A DNA stretch of 64,000 nucleotides, from contig CAJZBQ010000025.1 of NCBI GenBank assembly GCA_914767885.1, positions 310,001-374,000 of the forward strand, in the 5' to 3' direction. The notes beneath the pieces were generated by a model. The model was not told where the DNA came from. It made no database searches and saw only the letters and a program-made list of their open reading frames with translations. This DNA is from Blepharisma stoltei (lineage: Eukaryota > Ciliophora > Heterotrichea > Heterotrichida > Blepharismidae). Numbering within the stretch: position 1 is the stretch's first letter; every line of letters starts with the position of its first letter. A program made the position numbers and the translations under genes. This document shows positions 8,523 through 20,010 of the stretch, one piece after another.

Positions 8523-11137
8523 ATGGATAATCCAGACCAAAGCCACAATACTTCGCTTTTGCGAGCAGCTAGCGATGGAGACTACGAAGAACTTTGTGAG
8601 CTTTTATCTGCACACAAAATTGACAAGAATATCCTTAATCAATCTTTATATTTAGCAGTCAGCAGATCTCAGTCCACATCTGATCATCTTCACTGTGTGG
8701 AAGCCCTTTTGAATTCTTCAGCAAATCCCAGTCACAAAGACTCAGGGGTCTCTTTGTTAATGCACGCAGCTAAAATGGGACAAATTCAGTTGGCAGATTT
8801 GTTGATCCGATATGGCGCCCCTGTTGATGATAAAGACAACGAAAGTAGGACGCCTTTGATGTATGTTTGTGAAAGCGACTATGGGGACAACGTTGATGTC
8901 GTTGAGTTGCTTTTGAATTGCAAAGCTCAGGTAGACTCAAAAGATGCTAATGGAAACACTGCGCTTCATAAATGTGGAGAAAGAGGATATGTGAACTCTA
9001 TGAGAGCGCTGCTTGATAGTGCTGCGTTTTTCAATGCGCAGAATAAGGATAAAGACACACCGCTGCATTTTGCTGCACGGTTTGGCCATGAACAGTGTGT
9101 GGAGTTGCTCCTGAAATGGAACGCAAAGATTGATATGAAAAATAATTGTGGGAAAAGCCCGTATGATGAAGCCTCAGAAAATTTGAAATTGCTGTTTTCA
9201 CAGTCATCAGGGACACCATTGACGAAATCTGATATGAGTGAAAATGAAGAAGTCCAGTCAGAATCTAGTGGAGGCTATGAATCCATGCCAGAGGACAAAG
9301 AAGTCCAATGCTGTAATTGTAATGCAAGAATTGCAGAAATATGCAAGTTTTGTTATGATGAAAGTGCAGAAAAAAATGAGATGAAGATAAAGAAAATTGA
9401 AGAATTGAGTGATTTAAGGATAAAAAAAATCGAAGAGCTAAATGCAAAAAATGAGGAACTAGAAAGTGAAATTAAGAAGAAAATTGAAAATTTAGAAATA
9501 AAATCTGGAAAAATTGACCGTTTGAAACAAAAGAATAAAAAACTTCAAGAGATAATAGTGGAAAAAGATAATGAAAGAAAGGAAGAAGTAGAAAAATGTG
9601 AAAAAGCTGCTGAAGATTTAAAAGACGAACTAGAAAGCACCAAAGAACAAATTTTGAATTTAAAGCATTCATTAAAACTGCTGAACCAAGAAAATGAAAT
9701 GCTGAGAGATAAGCTTGAAGAAGAGTCCAAAAGTACAGATAAAAATAGCAAAAAAACGAAAAGAAAAGTCACATTCTTTCGAGAAAAAAATAATAATTCA
9801 ACACCCAAGCCTGAGATCATAAGTTTATTGCAAGAAGACATCTGCAACTTTATGCAAGAATGAGAAGCTTGACAGCAAAAACTCGAGCCTATTTTTAACG
9901 AAATTTGCTCAAAAATCAGCATTCTTGTTGAAAAAACTTTTCAAGGGGCAAGACTTGAGCCTTATGGAAGCTTTGTAACAAAAATGCATTTGCCTTCAAG
10001 TGATATTGATATGGTCATCACAAATGTCGAAGGAGACAAAAAAGAATTTTTAAGACTTTTGGAACAGGTGCTACAAAGGCAGTCATACGTAAAGGAAACA
10101 GTTTTAATATCTCTGGCAGTTGTTCCAATAATTAAACTTAAATGTGAATTAAGTGGGAAAACAATACAAATGGATATCACAGTTCAAGATATAAAACACA
10201 CAGGAATTCAATGCTGCTCATTTGTTAACAGAGTGCAAGCGGTGTATGGGAATATCAAACCGATTTTTCTTATTTTAAAGCAATTGTTTTACCTTTGCGG
10301 GTACAAGGAGCCTTATAATGGAGGCTTAAGCAGCTATTCTCTATTTTTAATGGTAGCAAGCTATTTTCAATCACAAAAAGAAAAGTGACGAAAAAGAAAT
10401 TCAAATTCAAGCAAAAACTTAGGAGAAATATTTTACCAAATTTTGAAATATTATTCCATTGATTTCCAATATCTCACCCCAATATTTTGTTATGATCCTG
10501 AGAATCCAGCAGAAAACCCTTTCCAATACCCAACAGTAAAAATAATATAGGATCAATTTCACAAGCTTATAGTTGTTGACCCATTAAATAATCTAAACAA
10601 TGTCGCTTATCATACCCAGCTTGATCCAATGATTCAAATATTAAGATTAGCCTTCATGCATTTAAATCGATCGATTAATTGTAATTGCTCTGAATCGCGG
10701 AGTCCTTTATACAAGATGTTCTTTGATACTAATTCCCCTCCTCTGTGAGTGAACAAAAAAATTTTGTTCACTCACGAAGGGGGGTTATTTTTTTGTTTTT
10801 AAAAACATTTATATATAAATTTTATAGAATTCTAAAATTTTAAAAAAAATCTTAATTTTTGCAAAAATTGGGAAGCAAATATTAATTTAATTTATAAATT
10901 TTATGTTTTAAAACGCAAATTGTTTAAAATTAAACAGAATTAGCTCGAGATTTTCATTATAATAATTATCACTTATATATCAAATTATTTTCATAAAAAA
11001 AAAATTTTTTCTATTAAAAAAATTTTTGTTCACTCACGGAGGGTGGGTTTTTGGACAAAAAATAGCGATTTTTCCAATGGTTTTGTTCACTCACGGAGGG
11101 AGGTGGGAGTAAGCAATATTTCAACCTTTTAGCATAG
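8523..11137 (+). CDS. Ankyrin-repeat / coiled-coil / Trf4-type nucleotidyltransferase fusion
   Basis: Likely non-canonical poly(A) or poly(U) polymerase that adds nucleotides to RNA 3' ends. After removal of one 15-nt intron and one 380-bp IES it encodes 739 residues. Ankyrin repeats fill about residues 10-230; a Cys-rich stretch (CCNCNARIAEICKFC, about 262-276) precedes a long coiled coil (about 280-425). The catalytic nucleotidyltransferase domain follows, with GSF then PSSDID (Asp494 and Asp496) and the third carboxylate in MDITVQD (Asp551), then the PAP-associated domain (GGLSSYSL, LGEIFYQIL). TGA at 9861-9863, 9870-9872 and near 10386 must be Trp; a standard code would end the protein before the catalytic domain. 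RNA substrate unknown; the ankyrin fusion is unusual for this family. Confidence 0.88.
10536..10550 (+). other. 15-nt intron GTAAAAATAATATAG
   Basis: Carries an in-frame TAG at its end; removal joins ...FQYPT to DQFHKL in the nucleotidyltransferase. Length and GTA...TAG form match the other two introns. Confidence 0.88.
10730..11109 (+). mobile_element. TA-bounded MITE-like IES, GTGAGTG family
   Basis: 380 bp inserted near the 3' end of the nucleotidyltransferase gene. Bounded by TA (10730-10731 and 11110-11111); removal gives FFDT-KQYFNLLA-stop. Each end has two oppositely oriented copies of GTGAGTGAACAAAA, so each terminus is itself a hairpin. The core AGAATTAGCTCGAGATTT followed by ATAATTATCACTTATATATC is shared with other IESs here. 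Confidence 0.88.
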
Positions 11138-11369
11138 ATGTATTTAATTCAAATGTTCAAATAATTTTGAAGTTTTCAAAAACGTTTTTCGATAAATAAA
11201 GTTTTATTAAACTTAATAGGTTATTACAAATAGAGCACATTCTTGCAAGAAATTAAATAATACATGATAATTTTTATTAGGATTTGTAAGATTTTGTTGA
11301 ATGTTATTAAATTATTTCATTTATTTGAAGGTGAAAATTAATTTATTTGTCAATTAAATTTAACTTCTC

Positions 11370-13364
11370 ATGGCAGAAACTTATTCAACAAGAGAGCTGG
11401 AATGGTTTAACTTAGAAACAAGAATGAGAGACCTACTCCACGAACAGCTCTCTAGTATTGGAGTAAAAGCTGTGAAAGACAGAGAATCTCAAACTCAACT
11501 GAAAATTACAACTATGCAACTTGAAAAAAGGATTGAAGAGCTCGAAAAAGCAGTTTTAGGAAGCAATTCTCCTGAATCAGCTTATTTTACTATGAATTCC
11601 AAAATTGCTGAAATTGAAGGCTGTAGAAAACAAGACATTGTTAAGTTCGATCAAGAATTTGCAACATCAAAAGAAAAACTCAGGTTTTTCCATTCTCAGC
11701 TTTCTGGCTTTCAAGAAACAGTTAAGCATTTAGAAGACATGAATGAAAAAATGAACTTAGATATGCAGCAACTGAAAATACTTATAGAGGATAACAAAAC
11801 ATTGATTCTTGGAGAAATAGGCTCGCTAACCGACAGCTTTAAAGAACTGAATAAAACTTATGTTGAAATTGCCAAAAAAGCTGACGAAAGATCAATACAA
11901 GCTTTGCATTCAATCAGCACACAAGCAATAGATCTAAAAAAACAAGAACAAATGATCCAAGCATCTAAAATAGAATACCTGAATTTATCTAATTTTTTAA
12001 GAGAACTACAAGTAGCAAAAGTAGAAAATAAAGAATTCGAAGATGAAAGAGCTAAAACTGAAGAGAGGTTTAAGAAACTTGAAGTAGGGATAACTGGCAT
12101 TAAAGGTGATATAGAAAAAAGAGATATTTTTATTGAGAAGTTTTTACCAATAAATGTTGCTGCATATGTCTCAGACGTCCTTTACAATATTGTAGACCCG
12201 CCAACAAGAAGAAAGCTAGCTGAATTTGAAAACTTCAAATTAAGAGAGCTGCATAATGATGCTCTAGACTGTAAAATTCCAGACCCAATAGACACAGCTG
12301 TATCAAATATATTAGAAAATTTCAAACATGTAGAACAAAGGAAAATGGAAACTCTTGCTGAGAAAAAAAATAGAAAATGGGACAGAAGCTCCTCAATTAA
12401 ATCTGGGCTCAGCGAAACCACTGGGCATAGTCATAAAGAATCCAATGGACATATCACCACAACGCAGCTTTCTGCTATTGAAGAATATTCCCCTTACAAC
12501 AGAGAAAGAATTGCTGAAGACATGCATGGGACATTTGAAAAAATGCTAGAAGAACAAATTGGATTAGCTGAATACAAGCTCAGGCAAGAAATTAACGAAA
12601 AAACCACAACTATAAAAGCGTCATTGAAATCAAGCACCGATGAATGCATGCTATTTATCCAACAAGTATTGGGTGATGTAGAAGCATTAGATGAAAGGAC
12701 AAAAAAAGAAAAACTAGAAACGATTTTGGAGAATTCTGAGCTGAAAAAAGAAGCTGAAGAGCTTAAAAAAGAATCAAGTGGTTTAAGGAATTCTTTGCAT
12801 AGCCTTGTACAGATGGTTGTATGCCTTGTAGAAAATGCTCAAATCGAACAAGCATTGGCTGCTCAAGACGAAGAAGATAGGCATGGGACTGTCCAAAATC
12901 TAGAAAAAGAGCTGTCTAGTGAGCTTGCTTTAGCAAAGCCAAAAATGACTCCAGAGCCTCTGCCTCAGTCTACTTTGCCTTCTGCAAATTTTACGTTTCA
13001 AAAAAAATGTCTCGCTTGTGGAGGCGCTACTTCAATTTTATCAGGAATTAGAACTGCCATGACTTATAGACCAACACCTCTTTATTACAGAAATAAAAAG
13101 TTCAATAGACTTGAGCTGATTGAGCTCAAAGGAAAAATGCTAAAAAATTGCTGGGACTCTGTGTCTGAAAACCTGCCTTGGAAGCAAAATGATCTTGAAT
13201 CTATAATAGCTGAGGCCACAGATGTTCTTAAGCAGACAGAGATGTCTAGTGAAATTTCAAGACCAATCACATCTCAAACTACAAGAGATAAAGGCTCCCG
13301 TATAGCTCCGCTTTTGCGGTCGAAAACCCCGCACAAAGGAAGGAAATATAAAGCTCTTTTGTAA
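11370..13364 (+). CDS. Long coiled-coil protein, function unknown
   Basis: 664 residues, one exon. Heptad-rich coiled coil covers most of residues 40-270 and again about 385-520 (Glu/Lys/Leu rich). The C-terminal quarter has a CLACGG motif and a conserved-looking globular segment (IRTAMTYRPTPLYYRNKKF). It resembles cytoskeletal or ciliary coiled-coil proteins common in ciliates, but I cannot name a family. Starts ATG, ends TAA at 13362-13364; no in-frame TGA or insert. About 230 bp separate it from the nucleotidyltransferase stop. Confidence 0.75.
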   Translation: MAETYSTRELEWFNLETRMRDLLHEQLSSIGVKAVKDRESQTQLKITTMQLEKRIEELEKAVLGSNSPESAYFTMNSKIAEIEGCRKQDIVKFDQEFATSKEKLRFFHSQLSGFQETVKHLEDMNEKMNLDMQQLKILIEDNKTLILGEIGSLTDSFKELNKTYVEIAKKADERSIQALHSISTQAIDLKKQEQMIQASKIEYLNLSNFLRELQVAKVENKEFEDERAKTEERFKKLEVGITGIKGDIEKRDIFIEKFLPINVAAYVSDVLYNIVDPPTRRKLAEFENFKLRELHNDALDCKIPDPIDTAVSNILENFKHVEQRKMETLAEKKNRKWDRSSSIKSGLSETTGHSHKESNGHITTTQLSAIEEYSPYNRERIAEDMHGTFEKMLEEQIGLAEYKLRQEINEKTTTIKASLKSSTDECMLFIQQVLGDVEALDERTKKEKLETILENSELKKEAEELKKESSGLRNSLHSLVQMVVCLVENAQIEQALAAQDEEDRHGTVQNLEKELSSELALAKPKMTPEPLPQSTLPSANFTFQKKCLACGGATSILSGIRTAMTYRPTPLYYRNKKFNRLELIELKGKMLKNCWDSVSENLPWKQNDLESIIAEATDVLKQTEMSSEISRPITSQTTRDKGSRIAPLLRSKTPHKGRKYKALL

Positions 13365-13420
13365 CTTCTTTATTATTTTATATTTTTAATAACAGTTAGT
13401 GTATTTCTTAAAAATATTTT

Positions 13421-13861
13421 ATGACAAAGCTGTCTTTAGCAACGATATTGTCATATTTAGGCACATTTTGACTGGGGATTTTATGCTGCCAAGCGACAGT
13501 TAGTCTTGCGGCTAGCTTATATGCCCTTTTATCTTCTTCTAATGATTGTGAGGATCCTGTAAGAGCATGGCTAATCGTTCAAGCAAGTGTGATACCTGGA
13601 CTGTTATTGATTTATTTATTCACCAAAAGGATTGGACTTGCTTTTTGGATATTATTTTGTGTTACTTGGGCTGCATTAGGCACTTCATGGGCCATTGATG
13701 GAGATTGCAGTGATGATTATCCTGAAGGATACACTGCAGCTGGAGTTTTAATAATTACTGATTATACACTTTTAGGCTTTGTAGTTGCTGCTGGATGTGT
13801 GTTCGGAATATCGGTTTGTATTGGCCAAGGGCTGCTTTCAGAGTATGAGGAGGTTAAGTAA
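13421..13861 (+). CDS. Small four-helix membrane protein
   Basis: 146 residues with about four hydrophobic segments (roughly 5-35, 62-80, 82-98 and 115-138) separated by short polar loops containing paired cysteines (NDCEDP, DGDCSDDYPEG). The start at 13421 is supported because the frame runs through one TGA read as Trp (GTFWLGILCC) and adds the first membrane helix, which a standard-code reading loses. The arrangement recalls small tetraspan membrane proteins, but no family is recognised. Stop TAA at 13859-13861; about 60 bp after the coiled-coil gene, same strand. Confidence 0.7.
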
Positions 13862-14050
13862 AGCTATTCATAATTAAATGCATTTTCAATAGTTATTTCA
13901 TAAAAATTCAAATTCGAAATATAATAAGACGTAAATTCATTTAAAATTTAATTATTTTCTAATCTCTGATAATTAATAAATAAATTTTTCTGTAAATATT
14001 TTTAAATAAAATATTTCAATAGTAAAAAAAATAGATCAGAGTAAGGAAAT

Positions 14051-15491
14051 ATGGCTAGAAGACCAAGGCTCTATGCAGATATAAATGCTCAGCTAGGACC
14101 TGAACATTCTGATTATGAGAACCTCACAATTCGATGGGGACAGCAAGACAACTACGAAATCATCAGGAAGATTGGTCATGGTAAATATTCAGAAGTTTTT
14201 GATGGAATTAATTCAGCGACTGATGAAAAAGTTGTGATAAAGATTCTCAAGCCAGTAAAAAAAGCCAAAATCAAGCGAGAAATCAAAATTCTTCAAAACC
14301 TTCAAGGAGGCCCAAACATCGTGCGTCTCCTCGACATAGTGAGAGATCCAGCCTCAAAGACTCCTTCCCTTATTTTTGAGCATGTAAATAATTTCAATTT
14401 CAAGCAGCTTTACCCACAACTGACTGACTTTGAGGTTCGTTACTATATTTTTGAGCTTCTAAAAGCTTTGGATTTTTGCCATTCCTTAGAAATTATAGAA
14501 ATAAATGGTGACATCGGCGGAAGATGGACTCCAAGATATATACCTATAGAGCAGGTAGGGCTGTTCCTATGAAGCTGAAATAGTGACTCTGTCACTTTTT
14601 GAAGTAGGCCTTAGGTTTGGGGATGCCTGTCAAAGAGGGAAATTTTATTTTTCCCCCGGAGGTTTTCCCTGTCTCTGCCAGATGGGCTAGACAGGTTTTG
14701 CCTCCCACTTAGTCTTTGCTTATTAGACTAAGGGGCATCCGCAAGAGGTTGTTCTGATCTAGGGGCTAATCCTTAGCTTAGGTGGATTTACGCGAGATAG
14801 GCAGGCTAGTGGTCTATCCCCTTATGACCTTGAATCTTAACTTAACTTAGGAATTATGCATAGAGATGTAAAGCCTCACAATGTCATGATTGACCATGAA
14901 AAGCGGCTTGTGAGACTCATTGATTGGGGTTTAGCTGAGTTTTATCACCCTAAGACTGAGCTGAACGTAAGAGTGGCATCAAGGTACTTTAAAGGTCCAG
15001 AGCTATTAGTAGATGACCAATTATATGACTACTCCCTTGACATGTGGAGCTTAGGAGCAATGTTTGCTGGAATGATATTTATGAAGGAGCCTTTTTTCCA
15101 TGGCCACGACAATATGGACCAACTGGTGAAAATTGCTAAAGTTTTAGGGACAAATGAGTTGTATAGATATTTAGCGAAATACGAAATCGAGCTTGACCCT
15201 CAGCTTGAAGGAATGGTGGGAAGGCATGAAAAACAGCCATGGCAAAAATTTGTGAATAGTAAAAATTCGCACTTAGCTAACCCTCTTGCGATTGATTTTC
15301 TGTCTCATTTATTAAAATATAACCCGAATGAAAGGATTTTGCCAAAAGAAGCAATAGATCATCCTTATTTTGTCCCAGTAAAAGAAATGTGGAGCCAGCT
15401 GGAAAGCAAAAACCTATCAATTCAGCCAGGAAATCCTGCTTATGAAACAGCTATCATATTGAAAAACAGGATTGACAGAGGCTTAAATTAA
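14051..15491 (+). CDS. CSNK2A: Casein kinase 2 catalytic subunit alpha, interrupted by a retroposon
   Basis: Constitutively active Ser/Thr kinase of nucleus and cytoplasm. After removal of 361 bp the protein has 359 residues, normal for CK2 alpha. Visible: Gly loop ([10 protein letters not shown]), the basic cluster typical of CK2 ([16 protein letters not shown]), catalytic [11 protein letters not shown] in place of DFG (DWGLAEFY), and the conserved C-terminal lobe. The insert separates LDFCHSL from GIMHRDVKP. The duplicated sequence differs by one base between copies (left TTAGAAATT, right TTAGGAATT); joining at the TA in that repeat keeps the Gly of the right copy, as in all CK2 alpha. Without removal the kinase is broken before its catalytic loop. 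Confidence 0.95.
14497..14845 (+). mobile_element. SINE-like retroposon in CK2 alpha
   Basis: Flanked by CTTAGAAATTAT (14485-14496) and CTTAGGAATTAT (14846-14857). Starts GAAATAAATGGTGAC, contains GCCAGATGGGCTAGACAGG, and ends in a TTAACTTAACTT-like tail. The TA within the duplication (14487-14488 and 14848-14849) is the position that restores the conserved Gly. Same family as 5538-5899 and 45971-46362. Confidence 0.88.
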
Positions 15492-15555
15492 ATAAACCAT
15501 TAACTAATAGTGCCATTTCTACCATTTTAATAAAATAAAGCGTCTAATTCTGTTA

Positions 15556-18500
15556 ATGGAGACTGCAGCAAAGAACACAAAAAGACGTGAATTTCTGAAA
15601 CAAGTGGAGCACGAAATACAAGACCTTTGGGAGAACCAGCACGTGTATGAAGCCGAAGTTGATTTGTCCAAGCCAAAGTACTTCATTACTTTCCCATACC
15701 CTTATATGAATGGAAGACTCCACCTGGGCCACGCATTCAGCTTCTCTAACTCCCCCCCTTTAAATTAGAACAAAATAAGGTAAATTTTCATTTTTCGGGC
15801 ACTTTAACCCCCTTTAAATAAGAACAATTTTTTCCAATTAGAAAATTTTGTAGGTGAAAACACTCATTTTATAATGGAAAAAATTATCCCCTTAAGATGG
15901 TACAGGATGCTTTGTTATAATTTAAAGGTAAAGGGAGTAAGTGTGAGTTTACAGCTCGCTATCAAAGAATGCTTGGGAAAAACGTATTATTGCCATTTGG
16001 TCTTCATGTAACTGGGATGCCTATTCCGGCCTGTGCCGACAAGCTGAAAAGAGAGCTCAATGAAGAGATCAAAGAAGGCGAAAAGCCACCACAGTATACA
16101 GCACTCTACAAAATGGGAGTTCCAGAAGAAGAAATCCCGAAGTTCCAAGACGCCAAACACTGGCTAACTTACTTCCCACCAAGAGCTAAGGTTGACTTAC
16201 ACCAGTTCGGGGCTGCTGTTGATTGGAGACGCTCATTTATAACCACAGATATGAACCCTTACTATGATTCCTTCGTAAGGTGGCACTTTGCAAATCTGAT
16301 ATATTTATTTTGAGTGAATTGCTATTTAATTACTTGTGGACTATTATTATAACCCTCTCCCATGATATAGTCCAGGAAACGAAATAGATCGAGCTGGGCT
16401 GGGAGAATGCTAACAAATTGCTCGAGTTGGTTTTCCAAAAAAGTTGACGAATCATGGGGAGTTGGCAAATGGACTCTATATAAGGCATTCGTCAACTCCT
16501 CGAGTTGGTATGCCAACTTTGTTGGAAAACCAACTCGAGAATTGCTGAGATTCTCCCAGCTTATGCCGATCTATATCAATGTCTAGGCTATATTGAGCAC
16601 AAAAATTCTTGTTCGTTAACTAAAGGGATTAATTCTTTTTAAATTAATATTAAAATATATAAATATTATTTTTTTGCATTTAAAATCCAAATTTATAATA
16701 TTTCAAAGCAAAAATATAATTTAATTTATAAATTTATAGTCTATAACGCTATATATCTAATATTTCATTATTTTAATCATTAATTATTGCACTAAAAAGA
16801 TTTATATTAAAACAATTTTTTGATCGTTAATCAGAGTAGTCAGAGGAATTAGTTTTCACAAAAATTTTTTTTAATAGCTTTACCCGCTAACCAAGCGAGG
16901 GCTAAGAAGATAAAAAATTTTACCAATATTCTTATAAATGGGTATAGAAAAAGACAAAATTAAGTACGGAAAAAGATACACAGTTTACTCAATCCGCGAT
17001 GGTGGTCCATGTGCAGATCATGACAGACAAACTGGTGAAGGGGTTGACCCACAAGAATATACCTTGATCAAAATCCAAGTCCTCCCACCTTATAAAGGCA
17101 GATTAGCTGAACTAGACGGAAAGAACATATTTTTAGCAGCAGCAACACTGAGAACTGAAACAATGTACGGACAAACAAATTGCTTCATTTTACCTGAAGG
17201 AAACTATGGCGCATTCCTTATGAAAAATGACGAAGTCTTTATTTGCTCTGAAAGAAGCATGAAGAATATGGCTTATCAAGGACTGACTCAAGCCCATGGA
17301 GAATATACCAAACTATTGGACTTGAAAGGAACTGAAATTCTAGGCCTGCCTTTGAAGGCCCCTCTAGCTCCATTTGATGTGGTTTACTCACTCCCAATGA
17401 TGTCAATTTCAATGAATAAAGGAACTGGAGTTGTAACTAGCGTCCCTAGTGATGCTCCAGATGATTATGCAGCCCTCAGAGATTTAAAGAACAAGCCAGC
17501 ACTGAGAGAAAAATACGGAATCACTGAAGAAATGGTAAATTATGAGGTTGTTCCAATCATTGATATCCCGGAACTTGGTACTACAGCTGCTGTAAGACTA
17601 TGTGAAGAGCTCAAAATTAACTCACAAAAAAAATGCAATTAAAATGGAGGTGTCCTGGTAAGGTTGCTTCCGTCAGGCTCAGTTAAGGGGGTTTAGGTTA
17701 TTTTGAGATTTTAACCTAGAGATATTACCCACTGGCACTGGGTAGCGGAAGAAGAATGTTCTTTGAATCTAGAGGCGAATGAAGTTCTAGCATTCGAATA
17801 ATTGCCAATCAGTTTGCTCAGGGCAGAAGTCATATCTCACATAAACGCTTCAGACAACATAAGACGAGTTGTGAATTAGTTATCTTACTAACTTTACTCA
17901 CAAAATGACAAAAAGCTCCTCGCTGAAGCCAAAAGCAGAGTTTACTTAAAAGGATTTCATGAAGGAGTGATGATAGTTGGCCCATATGCAGGCCAAAAAG
18001 TTAGTGTTGCTAAGCCTCTAGTGAGACAAGAACTAATCCAAGCAGGACAAGCCGCTGTTTATTATGAGCCTGAAAGCACTGTCATGTCAAGAAGTGGAGA
18101 AGAGTGCATTGTCGCATTACTCTTCCTTCTTATTAGTGACCAAAACAGCTTGGTTATAGAGTAAAACTTGTTTCAATATATTTTGGGTAAAAACTATATT
18201 TAATATATAATTAATAATTATAATAATGGAATCTCAAGAGTGTTTTATAAATTTAAGACAAGTAGTGCTAAAAATTAAATTAGATTTTCATTTCATAATT
18301 GATAATTTAATATCAGCCTAATTTCAAAAAAGAATTTTAATCAAAAAGCCTTGTCGACTCCAAGGGGAGGAGTTAGTAGATCAATGGTACTTAGCTTATG
18401 GCGAAGAGCAGTGGAAAACCGCAGTCCAAGAGCATGTTCAAAACCACTTCAACACTTTCAACTCCACAATCCACAAAGAATTTGAAGGAGCTTTAGAATG

Positions 18501-20010
18501 GCTAAAAGAATGGGCTTGCTCAAGAAGCTATGGCTTAGGCACTCAGTTTCCAAAAGATCCTACAAAGGTGATTGAGTCTCTTTCAGACTCTACAATTTAT
18601 ATGGCCTTCTATACAATTTCTCATTGGCTTCAAGGAGGGGTTATTGATGGTTCAGTTTGTGGACCAGCTCAGATACCTCCAGAAAAAATGACAAGGGAGG
18701 TATGGGACTATATTTTCTTAAAATCTGATACATACCCAGAAGCTTCTGGAATTAGCAAAGAAATTTTAGCCAAATTGAGACAGGAATTCAGCTATTGGTA
18801 TCCACTTGATTTAAGATGCTCAGGAAAAGACTTGATCAGGAACCATCTCACTATGAGTCTTTATAACCATGCAGCAGTATGGGACGATAAGCCAAATCTC
18901 TGGCCAAGAGCTTTCTTCTGCAACGGACATTTATTATTAAACAGCGAAAAAATGTCAAAAAGCACTGGTAATTTCATGACAATCCAAGACTGTTTGATTA
19001 GATATGGAGCTGATGCTACCAGAATTGCATTAGCAGAAGCTGGAGACACAATTGAAGACGCAAATTTCTTAGAATCTACAGCAGACTCAGCAATCTTGAA
19101 ACTTTATACTCTCCACGACTGGATTAAAGACAATGTAGAAGTAATTTCTACAATGAGAACTGGCGAGAAAACCTTCTTTGATTCCCTATTTGAAAACGAG
19201 CTGAACAATACAGTTGAAAAAGCAAGGAAATTTTATGATAAAATGAATTTCAGAGACTTACTGATCACATCATTTTATGATTTAATCTCAAGCAAAGAGG
19301 ACTATAGGATTATGGCTGGAAGTTTCCATGTTGATCTATTTATCAGATATGTTGAGGTTCAAGTTCTATTGATGGCTCCTATAACCCCTCACTTCAGTGA
19401 AAGCAATTGGCAATTTTTCAATGAAAAATTAAACAGAGAAAGAGGCTTGGTCATTAATCAGCCTTTCCCAACTCAGACATTACCTGTTGACCCAGTCCTT
19501 CTTAGACAAGGAGAATATATTAAAACAACATTGAGAAATGCAAGATTGGGAAAAGAAAAGGGCTCAAAGAAAGAAGGAGGAGAGCCAAAGAAAGCTGTTG
19601 TCTATGTAAGTGTTGAGTACCCTGAGCTCCAGAGAAATATAATTAGGATTATGCAAGAAATCTATACAAGGGACGCCAATGCACCTAATAGTGCTTATAT
19701 TAACGCAATAAAGGAATTAGGACTTCCTAAGGCAGGATTACAAAAAGCTATGCAGTTCGCTTCTTTTGCTTATAGAGATTATGAAACAAGAGGAATTGAT
19801 GCTTTTGAGCTGACTTTACCATTTGATGAAAAATCCTTACTGGAAACTATTGAGCAGTATGCAAAGAGCGAGCTCGGTCTTGAAGAGTTATTAATTCGCT
19901 TTTCAAATGAAGCGATTCCAGAAGATAAATCCCAGCTACGAGATACTGCTGCTCCAGGAAGGCCTCAGTTCTTCTTCTTTGCATTTTCTAAAGAGAAGCA
20001 ATCTAAATAA
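15556..20010 (+). CDS. LARS: Leucyl-tRNA synthetase, cytosolic type, interrupted four times
   Basis: Class I synthetase that charges tRNA-Leu in the cytosol. Five coding blocks remain after removing inserts of 191, 645, 276 and 256 bp, giving 3087 nt (1028 residues plus stop), near the usual eukaryotic size. Visible: HLGH signature in [10 protein letters not shown], the large CP1 editing domain ([28 protein letters not shown]), conserved [20 protein letters not shown] and the C-terminal anticodon-binding and extension region. Junctions read [41 protein letters not shown] and CIVAL-VDQWY. The last may instead be L-DQWY if the alternative TA at 18377 is used. All other joins match the family alignment without gaps. 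Codon use is uniform through the blocks. Confidence 0.95.
15747..15937 (+). mobile_element. TA-bounded IES with CCCCTTTAAATTAGAAC termini
   Basis: 191 bp. Left end reads TA then ACTCCCCCCCTTTAAATTAG; right end is GGTAAAGGGAG then TA. Removal gives TTCTCTAAGTGTGAG (FSKCEF), exactly the synthetase consensus after HLGH. Same termini as the inserts at 22380 and 44316. Confidence 0.92.
16302..16946 (+). mobile_element. 645-bp TA-bounded IES with nested hairpin
   Basis: Placed by the synthetase frame: TA at 16300-16301 and 16945-16946 gives [15 protein letters not shown] with no gap to the family. The interior has long nested inverted repeats (CTCGAGTTGGTTTTCCAA at 16421 against TTGGAAAACCAACTCGAG at 16522), with outer arms GGGAGAATGC and ATTCTCCCAGC and an inner GTTGACGAAT / ATTCGTCAAC pair. 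No coding content seen. Confidence 0.85.
17630..17895 (+). mobile_element. SINE-like retroposon flanked by a TA-less duplication
   Basis: Flanked by ACTCACAAAA at 17620-17629 and 17896-17905. Starts AAATGCAATTAAAATGGAGG, the shared 5' motif of the retroposons here. Removing 276 bp (element plus one repeat copy) restores [14 protein letters not shown]. The repeat contains no TA, and the nearest TA pair (17618 and 17895) would leave a one-base frameshift. Confidence 0.87.
18118..18373 (+). mobile_element. TA-bounded IES in leucyl-tRNA synthetase
   Basis: About 256 bp between TA at 18118-18119 and TA at 18374-18375 (or 18377-18378). Ends read TACTCTTCC and GGGGAGGAGTTA. The interior TAATAATGGAATCTCAAGAG resembles a diverged form of the IES core. 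Removal restores [15 protein letters not shown]. Confidence 0.85.

Noticed and set aside
9545-9922. Minus-strand Ser/Phe-rich frame opposite the coiled coil
   Set aside because: Shadow of the Glu/Lys-rich coiled-coil coding sequence on the other strand.
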